A stretch of DNA of 64,000 bases from CAYWIT01 sp964458415. GTDB lineage: Bacteria > Pseudomonadota > Alphaproteobacteria > Micavibrionales > UBA2020. Positions 41,332-50,300 of the stretch are shown here, piece by piece. Each line of letters begins with the position of its first letter. The first letter of the stretch is position 1. The position numbers were made by a program, and so were the translations under genes. Below the pieces are notes generated by a model. The model was not told the origin of the DNA, ran no database searches, and saw only the letters and a list, made by a program, of their open reading frames with translations. The DNA is taken from contig CAYWIT010000012.1 of assembly GCA_964458415.1 (NCBI GenBank), forward strand, positions 1-64,000, given 5' to 3'.

Positions 41332-41927
41332 TCCTGCTCTTTCTTTCCTTCAAACCGGTGGATGGTTTTATCCGTCACAATAATATCCATGGGGATATCT
41401 GTGGCCTCTGCGGGAAGAAAGTCAACCCTCTGTTCCGCATAAGCCAGACCGATCACCAGAACGCTTCCCCGCTGCCGCAAATCATCAAGCGTCCGATCAT
41501 AAAATCCGGCACCATACCCCAGACGATGTCCGCGCCCGTCAAAGGCCGCCAATGGCACCAGAACAACCGCCGGTGTCACGATAGCGGCCGGCGCCACAGG
41601 CTCCGCGATACCGAAAGCTCCCTGCACAAGGGGCTGCGTCGCTCCGGCCCAGAGACGAAAAACCAACGGCGAATCTTTTTCGGCGACACAGGGCAAGGCA
41701 ATGTCCTGCCCCCGCGCCCGCAGTTTCTCCAGTAACGGGAGAATATCGATTTCACCGCGTACCGGCCAATAACCGGCGATGACGGCATGCGGCGGCAAAG
41801 CAATGTTCTGAAGGAAGCGTTCCGTCATAGCGGTGGCTGCTTCATCACGCTGACGCTGCGGCAAGGCGCTGCGCCATTGCAACGCCCGCTCACGTAATTG
41901 CGTTTTGCTGTTTTGATCAGAGGACAA
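41328..41927 (-). CDS. fau: 5-formyltetrahydrofolate cyclo-ligase
   Basis: Converts 5-formyl-THF to 5,10-methenyl-THF using ATP, recovering stored folate. The 199-aa protein has the family blocks AGYWPVRGEIDILPLL and the C-terminal VLVPLAAFDGRGHRLGYGAGFYDRTLDDL signature. The start is a TTG at 41927, since an in-frame stop lies three codons upstream. It is immediately downstream of the 6S RNA gene, the conserved order in proteobacteria. Confidence 0.95.
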   Translation of the reverse strand: MSSDQNSKTQLRERALQWRSALPQRQRDEAATAMTERFLQNIALPPHAVIAGYWPVRGEIDILPLLEKLRARGQDIALPCVAEKDSPLVFRLWAGATQPLVQGAFGIAEPVAPAAIVTPAVVLVPLAAFDGRGHRLGYGAGFYDRTLDDLRQRGSVLVIGLAYAEQRVDFLPAEATDIPMDIIVTDKTIHRFEGKKEQE

Positions 41928-41948
41928 GCACGCTCACAAAAATTAGAG

Positions 41949-42112
41949 TGGAAGGGGCCACAAGAGCCGTGGACGGGAATATCCGCTAGGCCCTGTTTTA
42001 CAGGTGGGTGCCATATAACCGGACCGAAGTCCGGTCAGGGACAGCTCCCTTGCGAATAGTCATCGGCCTCAGGGACAGTGCTGTCTCACGCGAGCCGCAG
42101 CCGCCTTCCACC
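41949..42112 (-). ncRNA. ssrS: 6S RNA
   Basis: About 164 bases without a coding frame between zapA and fau, the standard ssrS position. On the minus strand the ends pair (GTGGAAGG near 42111 with CCTTCCAC near 41949) and further pairing leaves a long helix with internal bulges and the central open region expected of 6S RNA, which mimics an open promoter and binds sigma-70 holoenzyme. Ends are estimated. Confidence 0.85.
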
Positions 42113-42118
42113 CGTAAT

Positions 42119-42448
42119 CTAGGCCGCTTGAACGCGCGCGGCAATACCATCTATGCGCTTTGTCATTTTTTCCAAAAGGCCAAGTAATGCTTTTTCGTCA
42201 TCTTTGCTGATTCCGGAAGCCTGCGCCACCTGCGTCTGCTGCGGCGTATGCGCCTCGAACAATTCATCGGCAAGAACCAGCGCCGTCAAAACCAGCAGGT
42301 GCGCATCATTATAAGCGGCACCGGACCGCGCGATTTTCTGCAGTTTCTGGTCGATATAGGAAGCCAGATCGACAACACGGCTTTCCTGCCCGGCATCGCA
42401 GGAAATCTCGTAAATACGCCCGTTAATTGAGATACTCACTTCAGCCAT
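42119..42448 (-). CDS. zapA: Cell division protein ZapA
   Basis: A 109-aa FtsZ-associated protein that bundles FtsZ filaments. Family features: VSISINGRIYEISCDAGQESRVVDLASYIDQKLQKI at the N-terminus, HLLVLTALVLADELFEA in the middle, and a C-terminal coiled coil (DEKALLGLLEKMTKRIDGIAARVQ). It is followed by 6S RNA and fau and preceded by a small coiled-coil gene 5 bases away, the usual alphaproteobacterial arrangement. Confidence 0.95.
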   Translation of the reverse strand: MAEVSISINGRIYEISCDAGQESRVVDLASYIDQKLQKIARSGAAYNDAHLLVLTALVLADELFEAHTPQQTQVAQASGISKDDEKALLGLLEKMTKRIDGIAARVQAA

Positions 42449-42453
42449 AATTT

Positions 42454-42669
42454 TTATTCCTCGGTCAGCAGCATTTCAAGGCGGTTAATTGTCTGGTCCA
42501 GACGGGCCGCAACCTTGCGGTTGATATCGCGTTCATTGCGCGCATTCAGATCCAGCTGCGGCTCCACCATCTCTTTTTTTTGCTGTTGCAAACGCTTTTC
42601 CACAGATGTTTCCAGACGGGCAAGCGCCTTGTCCAGACCTTCAAGAGCGGGCTTAAGAGCAGATTTCAT
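42454..42669 (-). CDS. Small coiled-coil protein (DUF4164-like)
   Basis: A 71-aa, highly charged, almost entirely helical protein with heptad-like spacing of Leu (LEGLDKALARLETSVEKRLQQQ, RLDQTINRLEMLLTEE). Position directly before zapA matches DUF4164-type genes of alphaproteobacteria, but similarity is weak. It may act in cell division with ZapA; this is inference from context. Confidence 0.75.
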   Translation of the reverse strand: MKSALKPALEGLDKALARLETSVEKRLQQQKKEMVEPQLDLNARNERDINRKVAARLDQTINRLEMLLTEE

Positions 42670-42819
42670 ACGAGTCCCCGTCGCTTCAATGATCGTTTTT
42701 GTATTATTTTGATAATGATCACAGCATAAATTCCCGCAGGCATTCCGTCAATACAGCACAGCGTGAAACTTCACTATTTTTGGGCAATCATAAAGTTATG
42801 GCAACATAAGGCGCTTTCC

Positions 42820-44328
42820 TTACTTCGGCCCCCCCGGCAGCTTGAATCTGTTCTTCGCCTTTTGCCGCAACGTTGCCTGTTCCACCGCAATAATCGCCTG
42901 CTGGATATCCAGCTGGTTGCGGTCATTAACACGCACATGCGCCCAGAGCGTCTTCATATCCTGTGCCCGTCCGACCCACATATCCGGAGAAAAGGCCTGC
43001 GCCAGTTCATTACGCTCGGCAAGAATATTCAGCAACGTATTGCCATGACGGTCCTTCGCAAGAAAATCGCCGACGGCCAAAGCTTCCCCTGCCCCCTTGA
43101 CAATTTCCGTGACACTTGAAAAATGGCCGAATTTAACCGCGCTCATCAGGCAGGAATCGCCCATATAGCCGCTTGTCTTGCGCAAATCGTCCAGAACGAT
43201 TTTTTGGCCGGATTCTGCAAGGCAGGTGCGGGCGGGAGACAAATTCTCCCAAAACGCTTTAAGCCCCAGCGGCAGGACGGGGCTTTCCCCCTTCTCGACA
43301 CCTTCGCTGTTCAGCGGCTGCAACAAGGCCTGTTTACCGTCAAATTTCTGAAAATCGATCTTCACAGCATAGGTCAGGCTTTCTGCCGTCGCATAGGCGT
43401 TATCAAAATCCTTGGCGGTCAGGGATGCCGTTTTCCAACCGCCCAGAACGCACGACCACAATTCCATCATCTCCGGCAGACGATTTGTCCAATGCTCAGG
43501 CGTAAACACCTTGTTCAAAGCGTTTCTTTCCGCCGCGCGCATCAGAATATTGGGGCGTGTCCCGATCTGGCGGATAAAATCCGCAACTTCCATGGACTGC
43601 CCGTGCGCGTTCAGGTTTTTTACGATATCGCCATAATGATCCCAAGTGTTCTGATAGTAAAAGGCCGTATCACCCGCGCTATCCAGCAACATCAGATAGT
43701 CCTTGCGCAGATAATCTCCGCTCTGGTGCAGCTTTCTTTTCAGCTCTTCGTAATTGCCGCGCTCCATGAAAGCATTCTTGACATCAAAGGGCGAGAGCCC
43801 CGCTTTCTGCAGCAGATCTTCCGGCACCTCGCGTCCTTCCGCTGCCAGCAAACCCCGCTTCAGGCCAATATCCATCTGGCCGTCTGTCTTGAAGACCAGC
43901 TTGCGGGACGGCATCGGAACACGGTACCAAAGCCGCTCCATTTCATCAAAGCGCCCCGCCCATGTTTCCTGGGAAAACAGCTTGGGCAGGCCATTATATT
44001 GAACCGCGCTGTCCACCAGCGTACGGGTTTCATCCCGATTCAAGGCGCGCGTAAAATCATCAATCCCGAATTTCTCTCCAGCCCGTTCGACGATCTCGCG
44101 GATCTTGTCAAAATTTTTCCAAAAACCGGCCGTATCTATCAGATAACGCCCTTCATCATCAACGGCGAAGAAATCGGCCTTCGTCAGCTTGTTCCCCTGC
44201 TCGGAAATTGCATCCATCACCTTGTCGAGGTTCTCGCCTGAAAAAGCGCGCGTCTTGTACTTTTCCTGCTCCGGATGCTCCACCAATGCAGCGATAATCG
44301 CCTGCTTGATATATCTTCCCCCGTTCAT
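42820..44328 (-). CDS. Repeat protein with three ~65-aa ankyrin-like W/LW units, unknown function
   Basis: A 502-aa protein that I do not recognise. Start at 44328 has GAGGG about 4 bases upstream and overlaps the previous stop (ATGA). It carries three clear repeats of ~65 residues at 73-137, 232-294 and 403-465. Each has a helical, ankyrin-like first half (xxIVxxxGExxxVxDFxx...LLxxAxExN) and ends in a signature F(S/T)xExWxxRxxEMxxLWxxV: LFSQETWAGRFDEMERLW, VFTPEHWTNRLPEMMELW and AFSPDMWVGRAQDMKTLW. A fourth, weaker unit seems to start near 34. No signal peptide or membrane segment. It is the last gene of a unit with a VWA protein and an AAA+ ATPase and might be their client adaptor. Confidence 0.7.
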   Translation of the reverse strand: MNGGRYIKQAIIAALVEHPEQEKYKTRAFSGENLDKVMDAISEQGNKLTKADFFAVDDEGRYLIDTAGFWKNFDKIREIVERAGEKFGIDDFTRALNRDETRTLVDSAVQYNGLPKLFSQETWAGRFDEMERLWYRVPMPSRKLVFKTDGQMDIGLKRGLLAAEGREVPEDLLQKAGLSPFDVKNAFMERGNYEELKRKLHQSGDYLRKDYLMLLDSAGDTAFYYQNTWDHYGDIVKNLNAHGQSMEVADFIRQIGTRPNILMRAAERNALNKVFTPEHWTNRLPEMMELWSCVLGGWKTASLTAKDFDNAYATAESLTYAVKIDFQKFDGKQALLQPLNSEGVEKGESPVLPLGLKAFWENLSPARTCLAESGQKIVLDDLRKTSGYMGDSCLMSAVKFGHFSSVTEIVKGAGEALAVGDFLAKDRHGNTLLNILAERNELAQAFSPDMWVGRAQDMKTLWAHVRVNDRNQLDIQQAIIAVEQATLRQKAKNRFKLPGGPK

Positions 44329-44639
44329 GCTACCCTCACTTCTTGAAATATCGTTTTGGTCGCCCCGTTTCTCTGGCAAACCTTCTCGATGTCCGCCCCC
44401 GTCATCAACGCCCCGTCGGGAATGAAAATAACCTTGCATTCCGGATCACGCAGCGCCGCTTCAAAAGAAAGCAGCGTATCACAGCACGTCACGCCACGAT
44501 CCTTGCGAATCATAGCACTTTCCCACCCGGCTTCAACCTGGAACAGGCGGGTGCCGTGCGGCAGAAAGACGCAGCTGCGCTCCATAGCGTTTTGTTGCGC
44601 TACGACCGCGGCCGCCTTATCAAGATTTTCTACCGACAT
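44325..44639 (-). CDS. Small hypothetical protein (104 aa) of the AAA/VWA cluster
   Basis: A 104-aa soluble protein without known family. It has paired Cys (GVTCCDTLLSF) and a Rossmann-like tail (CKVIFIPDGALMTGADIEKVCQ). The start has a strong GGAGGAG 6 bases upstream. Its stop overlaps the start of the repeat protein, so both are co-translated. It lies 36 bases after the AAA+ gene, behind an intrinsic terminator-like hairpin. Confidence 0.65.
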   Translation of the reverse strand: MSVENLDKAAAVVAQQNAMERSCVFLPHGTRLFQVEAGWESAMIRKDRGVTCCDTLLSFEAALRDPECKVIFIPDGALMTGADIEKVCQRNGATKTIFQEVRVA

Positions 44640-44656
44640 CAGGCTCCTCCATGCAG

Positions 44657-44690
44657 AAAAAAGGGCGCTCCCGTCTTAAAGGGAGACGCC
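44657..44690 (-). terminator. Intrinsic terminator overlapping the AAA+ gene stop codon
   Basis: On the minus strand GGCG(T)CTCCC at 44690-44681 pairs with GGGAGCGCC at 44672-44664 (one bulged base), followed by six T (44662-44657). The stop codon of the AAA+ gene (44676-44678) lies in the loop, so translating ribosomes would mask the hairpin. It would lower expression of the two downstream genes. Confidence 0.65.
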
Positions 44691-47396
44691 GCCTTTTTTG
44701 CTTTTAACGACAAACTTGGGAATGACCATTTCAATGCCATCATCCACCAGAAGATCGGCGATATGGAGATCCTTTCCTTTCAGACGATCGATATCCGTAT
44801 CATTGCGATACTTGAAGGCCTCCACCAGACGGTCCTTGATCGATACCGGCATGTTGCGAGTCATCTCGTTGACCGCCGCTTCCACTTTGGATCTGGCGTT
44901 CGGATCATTCCTGTCCACATGGGTAATCCCCGCCTCGCGGAACGCCGCCTGCAGCTTGGAAGGCACTTTTTCCCCGACCACCAGCGTTTTTCCGCGCTGG
45001 CTGTTACGCACGATATGAACGGAAACGACCTTGTCCTCACCCGCTTCATCCTGATAAAGCACCTGCAGCGACGTTGCGCCAATCCCGTAGCTGGACTGGT
45101 TTTCCGCGACTTTCAGGGCATCATTCTGCGACAGCAGGAAGTTATCGTTCTGCGCCGCTCTGCCGGCTGACGCCCCGTCAGCAGCAGCCGCTTCAGAGGC
45201 CTGACCCGGCTCATCTTCCTCGCGCAGTTTGCGGATATTCGTTTCCCACACGGCGGAGAGGTTCTTCCCTGTGACTGTCGGCATGGCCAAGGAAGCGATG
45301 AAATCATCATGATGCACAAGATCGCGCATCGTGAAATCGAATTCACGCTCCATATACAATGCGGCATCCTTGACCACCGCATGCGCCAGAGGTTCCGATG
45401 ACAGCGTCTCGTGATCGCGGTTTGCGACATAAAGCGTGTTGTCTGCCGCCGTGTCTTCCTGCGCGACATGCAGCAAAGCATCATGAAAACGCTTGACCGT
45501 GACGATATGATCATCTTCCGCGGTAATCTGCGGATCAACCTGACGGATGTAATCGCAGAACACCTTGCGGGCCATCTTCGCCTGCTTGTTCATATCCCGA
45601 TCGGAAAACGCGCTGATATTCAGGCATTCCTCGATCGATTTACGCTGGCTGCGCGCCCCTTCCTGCAAGGTAATATCACGGAGGGAGAACTCGTCCATGG
45701 CTTTCAACAGCTTTTCGTAGAGCTTCGGCTTGCCGATAGCGCTGGACTTTTCGTAGGCCATCCGCTCGATAAACTCGGCCAGACGCGTTCCGAAATGCAA
45801 CGACGGATTTTCTTCAATCCGCTCGGCCAGTTGCGGCGGCTTGCTCCACGATGACTTCATATCAAGGACGACAGGCGCATCGACAGGCTCCATACGGGAA
45901 CGGATTGGAATGGATTCCTCAATGTGTTGCTTGATCCGGCGAAAGCTCATGCCTTCCTTCTTGGAATATTCCTCGTCCACTTCCTCGACCAGATCCGAAT
46001 GACCGTTCGACATGATCTTGTTCGCATCGGAAATTTCCGCCCATTTATTATAGAATTTGGCCAGATTTTCCGCCGACTGGACAACATCTTTCCAGTTCAT
46101 CAGCAGCGTTTCCTGCAATTCAGGAACAGGCGCCCCTTCGATTTTCGCCTTGCTCTGGCGCAGCCACATCAGCCATTCGCCAAAAGCGTCCGGATCTTTA
46201 TCTGCCTGCTCGCGGAAGACCGTATAAAGCGTGGAAACCGGAACACCGACCATCATCTGGCAGATGCGGTGCTGCCAGTCGATCACTTCCGGATCCGGCA
46301 GCGTATCAGGCTTCAAACGGTCATAAACAGACCGGTTCAGGCTGCGCGTGGTGATGCCGTCCTCGGTCTTGTTACCGGTGAAGGTGACGAAGAACCCGAC
46401 GCCCATATCGTCGCGACGGAAGGTGAAGGTGCTGGGACCCGAAGTATGATCCTTGTTCTTGAGCGGGTTTTCCACCGTCGTCTCGCGAATCTCGCCGATC
46501 ATGAACTGGATCACGGTCTGCAGCGCGTTGTCCGAACCTTCGCGAGACTTGTTATACTCGTCAAGAACGATCTCGCGGTTTTCCATGTAAGCACGGATCA
46601 GCGCGCCGTATTGCGAGTTCATGCCCAGCGCGTTGCCACCGGCGTTATCAAGGCCTTCGATCTTGCTGATATTGGACAGGATCTGGAACGCACGCTCTAC
46701 TTTTTCTGTTCCGGCATGCTGGATTTTCGCCCAGTCCACCGACACGATGCGCCCGTTATCCTGCGAAACGGCATCCGGAACAGAATCGCCCAACTCCTTC
46801 AGCAGGCCGAGCGACATCGGTTCCAGCGTACCTGCCATCAGGCGCTTGTCGATCGCCTTGGGCAGGGTTTCGCCGGCGCCAAAATCCAGCACCATTTCGA
46901 ACAGCAAATCGTTCATGTTCTTGCCGCCGCAGTCGAAAATCTCGACCGACTCTTTGGAGCGCAGGCGGCCCATCAGCGCGCCCATGAAGGATTTACCATG
47001 ACCGGGATCGCCGATCAGCATTTGTGTACGGTTGAAATTCTCGTTCTGCGGCTGCTTGCCTTCGAGAATGTCGCGCTGGCGCTCGAGAGGATCGCCACGG
47101 CGTTCCAGCGCATCCTTGAACAGCGGCAGCATGGAAGGCACCGGCATGTCGCAATAGGCCAGCGCCATGACTTCCTCGTAGGAACGCTCGGAATAAACCT
47201 TCATCGGCGAAGAATCGCTGGCGATGGAGGATAAAACTTTCTCGAGATCAGACTGCCCGTCATGCTCGATACGCTGGATGCCCCACATCGGGAACGGGCG
47301 CGCTGATGTGCCGAGCGGACGCTCCATCGCCTCGAAATCGGCAAGCGTCAGTTCGGTAATTTTTTTCTTGAGCAGTGACGGGGGTTGTTTTTTCAT
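44676..47396 (-). CDS. MoxR/CobS-like AAA+ ATPase, large (906 aa)
   Basis: A large AAA+ protein. Walker A is GDPGHGKS (129-136), preceded by ~128 residues of unique sequence. Walker B is IVLDEYNK (about 273), in a stretch (ENREIVLDEYNKSREGSDNALQTVIQFMIGE) like that of MoxR/CobS ATPases, and a sensor-like FVTFTGNKTEDGITTRSLNRSVYDRL (Asn after the strand, then Arg) follows. The C-terminal ~500 residues are helical and unassigned; one stretch is Ala/Asp-rich (about 720). Such ATPases act with a VWA-domain partner, and here the VWA gene is upstream with a 4-base overlap. The pair resembles CobS-CobT, NorQ-NorD or RavA-ViaA in logic, but the substrate is unknown. Confidence 0.8.
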   Translation of the reverse strand: MKKQPPSLLKKKITELTLADFEAMERPLGTSARPFPMWGIQRIEHDGQSDLEKVLSSIASDSSPMKVYSERSYEEVMALAYCDMPVPSMLPLFKDALERRGDPLERQRDILEGKQPQNENFNRTQMLIGDPGHGKSFMGALMGRLRSKESVEIFDCGGKNMNDLLFEMVLDFGAGETLPKAIDKRLMAGTLEPMSLGLLKELGDSVPDAVSQDNGRIVSVDWAKIQHAGTEKVERAFQILSNISKIEGLDNAGGNALGMNSQYGALIRAYMENREIVLDEYNKSREGSDNALQTVIQFMIGEIRETTVENPLKNKDHTSGPSTFTFRRDDMGVGFFVTFTGNKTEDGITTRSLNRSVYDRLKPDTLPDPEVIDWQHRICQMMVGVPVSTLYTVFREQADKDPDAFGEWLMWLRQSKAKIEGAPVPELQETLLMNWKDVVQSAENLAKFYNKWAEISDANKIMSNGHSDLVEEVDEEYSKKEGMSFRRIKQHIEESIPIRSRMEPVDAPVVLDMKSSWSKPPQLAERIEENPSLHFGTRLAEFIERMAYEKSSAIGKPKLYEKLLKAMDEFSLRDITLQEGARSQRKSIEECLNISAFSDRDMNKQAKMARKVFCDYIRQVDPQITAEDDHIVTVKRFHDALLHVAQEDTAADNTLYVANRDHETLSSEPLAHAVVKDAALYMEREFDFTMRDLVHHDDFIASLAMPTVTGKNLSAVWETNIRKLREEDEPGQASEAAAADGASAGRAAQNDNFLLSQNDALKVAENQSSYGIGATSLQVLYQDEAGEDKVVSVHIVRNSQRGKTLVVGEKVPSKLQAAFREAGITHVDRNDPNARSKVEAAVNEMTRNMPVSIKDRLVEAFKYRNDTDIDRLKGKDLHIADLLVDDGIEMVIPKFVVKSKKGGVSL

Positions 47397-50300
47397 GGCT
47401 TTGGATCCATTTTGTTATGAGCTTTTCTCATCGCTCTGCGTTTCTGACTGTTCGGAACGGCGACAAAACTGCCGCATTTCCGCACCTTTTCGAGCAAAAG
47501 CCCGACAATTGCCATCGGCACCTCTTCAGGATTATTGCTGATCACGATACCCATTTCCTGATACGGCTTTCTTCCCTTGATGCTTTCGGCCATCTTCTGC
47601 ATGTTCGTCCCCCGCGACGCGGTGATGATCGCTGCGTCGAACGTCATCTTGTCGGAGTAATCGAACATTGTACTGATATTTTTCCGCGCTTCGTTCATAT
47701 CGAAGATATCGCCATCGGAAATAATCAGCACATGCGTGAAACCACTGAGAGTTCCACTTCTGCCCCGCTGCTCGCCGATCGTCTCCGCGATCTTTTCAAC
47801 AGCTGGCGCAAAATCCGTACCGGACGAAAGTCCCCGGCGTGCAGCCTGCATCGCCTGACCGATCTTGACGCGGTCATCGCCCGGTTTAATAAGAATTGGC
47901 ACTTTATCATCGCCCCACATGCCGACAAAGACGTTCATCTTCATGTCTTTGCCCGCGGCGGCCTCATACAAAATCGCGCTTGCCTGCAAGGCGCTCTCAA
48001 GCGGCGACGGGGATCCGCTGCCCATACTGCCGGAACCGTCGATCATGATGACGATATCGACTTCGACCGGCACCATCTTCACGGAATCCTTGTGAAAACG
48101 CTTCAAATCCTGTTCTTCCACCTGACCGGTCGCCTTTTTGATCGTCAGCGAGCGATGCGCCTCCACATTGAAGCGTTCCTTGACCTCGCCATTTTCCGGC
48201 AGAATATCCAGCGTCCTTGAAACCGTGTTCTTGCGCTGCAACTGGCGCTCCTGCACGTCTTTGAACAGCTTGCGCACACGGCTGATCGGGCCGCTCAATT
48301 CAGCGATACGTTTGTTGTAATCCGTCCAGTCCTGCTTGGCGAGATCCCCCAGAGACTTGCCCTGTCCATGACCCGGCTTACGGCTCGGCTTGGGTTTTCC
48401 CTGTTTTTTGCCCTGAGATTCCCCGTCCGCCTCCTCGCCTTCGCCATCGGCATCCTGACCTTCGCCATCCTGCCCCTGATCCATCTCGCTGACTTGCTTT
48501 TCCAGCTGCTCTTCCGTCAGCCCATCCTGACCTTCGCCATCGGCGTCATTGCCGTCGGCATCCTGCCCATCCTTGCCCTGACCGTCCTGACCTTCGCCAT
48601 CGGCGTCATTGCCGTCGCCGGGCTCCTGCTCGTCCGATGGATTTTCGGTCGGCATGTCCGGTGCCGGCATATCGCCCGCGCCCTCGACCGGAACAGTGCT
48701 GTCATCGTCAGCGCCCAGTTTGCCTTCAGCCTTGTCGCCCTTTTGCTTTTTATCTTTTTTACCCTGCTGGCCATCCTGTTGCTGGCCTTCGCCATCGGCG
48801 TCATCCCCCGCATCATCGGATTTTTCACCGTCCTGCTGGTCGCTCTTATCGCCCTTGTCGCCTTTATCGCCCTTTTGCTTCTGACCGTCTTTTTTCTTTT
48901 GGTCTTTCTTGCCCTGCTGGCCGTCCTGTTGCTGGCCATCATCGGAATCCGCATCATCAGAGTCAGCGTCATCCATATCCTGCGGATCGCCCTGAGGCTG
49001 GCCCCGCTGCTTTTTGCCCTTTTTGCCTTTTTGACCCTTCTGGCCTTTTTGCGGTTTCCCGCCTTCCTGCCCTTCTTGGCCATCATCGCCATCCTGACCG
49101 TCCTGACCGTCTTGGTCCTGACCATCGTCGCCGTCCTGATCATCCTGATCCTGACCTTGCTCCTGCTGGTTTTTCTTGGCTTCCTCCAGCTGCTCGTCAA
49201 TCTGGTCATTGGCCTGCTTGAGAACCTGCTGGATCAGCTCCTCGCCATAGAGCTTCCAGATTTCCTCGATAATCGCTTTCCGGTCCAGATCAGCCCGCGC
49301 CACGCGGTTGACAAGGTTTTCCCAGCCATACAGCCGCTCATGCTGCTTGGGTTGCAGGTTTTCAAGCCCCTTGGGCCCGCCGCAAAGTTCACGCAGATGC
49401 TGGAAGTCGGGATGCGCAACCCCCTCGTCATCTTCCTTCTGATCCGCCGGCCGCTTGGCAAGCGTTGCCGTTTTACGGACCAGCCCAGGATTGACGCCAA
49501 CCCGGAACCAGCCGTCATCGCTATTGTCAAACAGGCCATTGTTTTGAAAGAAGCTCAGCTGCACGGCATTGCACAGCGTCATATAGCGCCGCAGCTCGTC
49601 CGACACTTCGTCTTTTGCGCCGACGCGCGTCAGGCCGACCGCACGGAACGTCACCGCCGTATTATTCAACGAAACACTGTAATCCTGCAGCATCTGCAGG
49701 CCCATATTGGAAACGAAGCGGTTCGCCACGTTTTCTTCCGCCGCCGCAAACATCATATGCCGCAGCTCCCATTCGGCGCTGAGCATCCGCAGCTGCTTGT
49801 ACTCTTCCGGCTTGAGCTGCTGGTCTTTCTTGCCCTTTTTGCCGTTCTTTCCCTGTGCCGCGCGCGCCTTGCGCAAAAGCGGCTGCATCTCGCGGAAAAC
49901 TTCCTGCATCCGTTTCGGATAAGTTTTCGAAAGCAGAGAATGACCGATCTCGCGGTAGACATCGGCGCGGGCATGCTCAAAGCCAACGATCATGCTCTGC
50001 ATAAGGTCAATATTGATCACGTTTTTCTGGCGCTCGAAAGTAAAGCCGCTACCGGGTTCTCCCCAGCCGTATTTCGCGTTTTTATCGCGCAAAGCCTCCC
50101 GCACATGATGCGCATGAGATAACAGCTCCTGATAGGCGCGCCGCGTTCCCGTGATTTGTTTCCACAAATCGCTCTCGCGCAGGGCCTCCGGTTCAACGGG
50201 CTTTTTCCACGCCGCCATCAATCCCGGATTCAGCTTCAGACAGGCGAGCCCCGCCCCCCAGGCCAGCTGCATTTCCGGCGTATCAAAGCGCGGCGTCTGT

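Noticed and set aside
48368..50122. Long plus-strand open frame (584 codons) with a very hydrophobic Leu/Ile/Val/Ala sequence
   Set aside because: It is the complement of the Gln/Asp/Lys-rich coding region of the VWA gene; the hydrophobicity follows from reading those codons backwards. No ribosome site and no real membrane-protein pattern.
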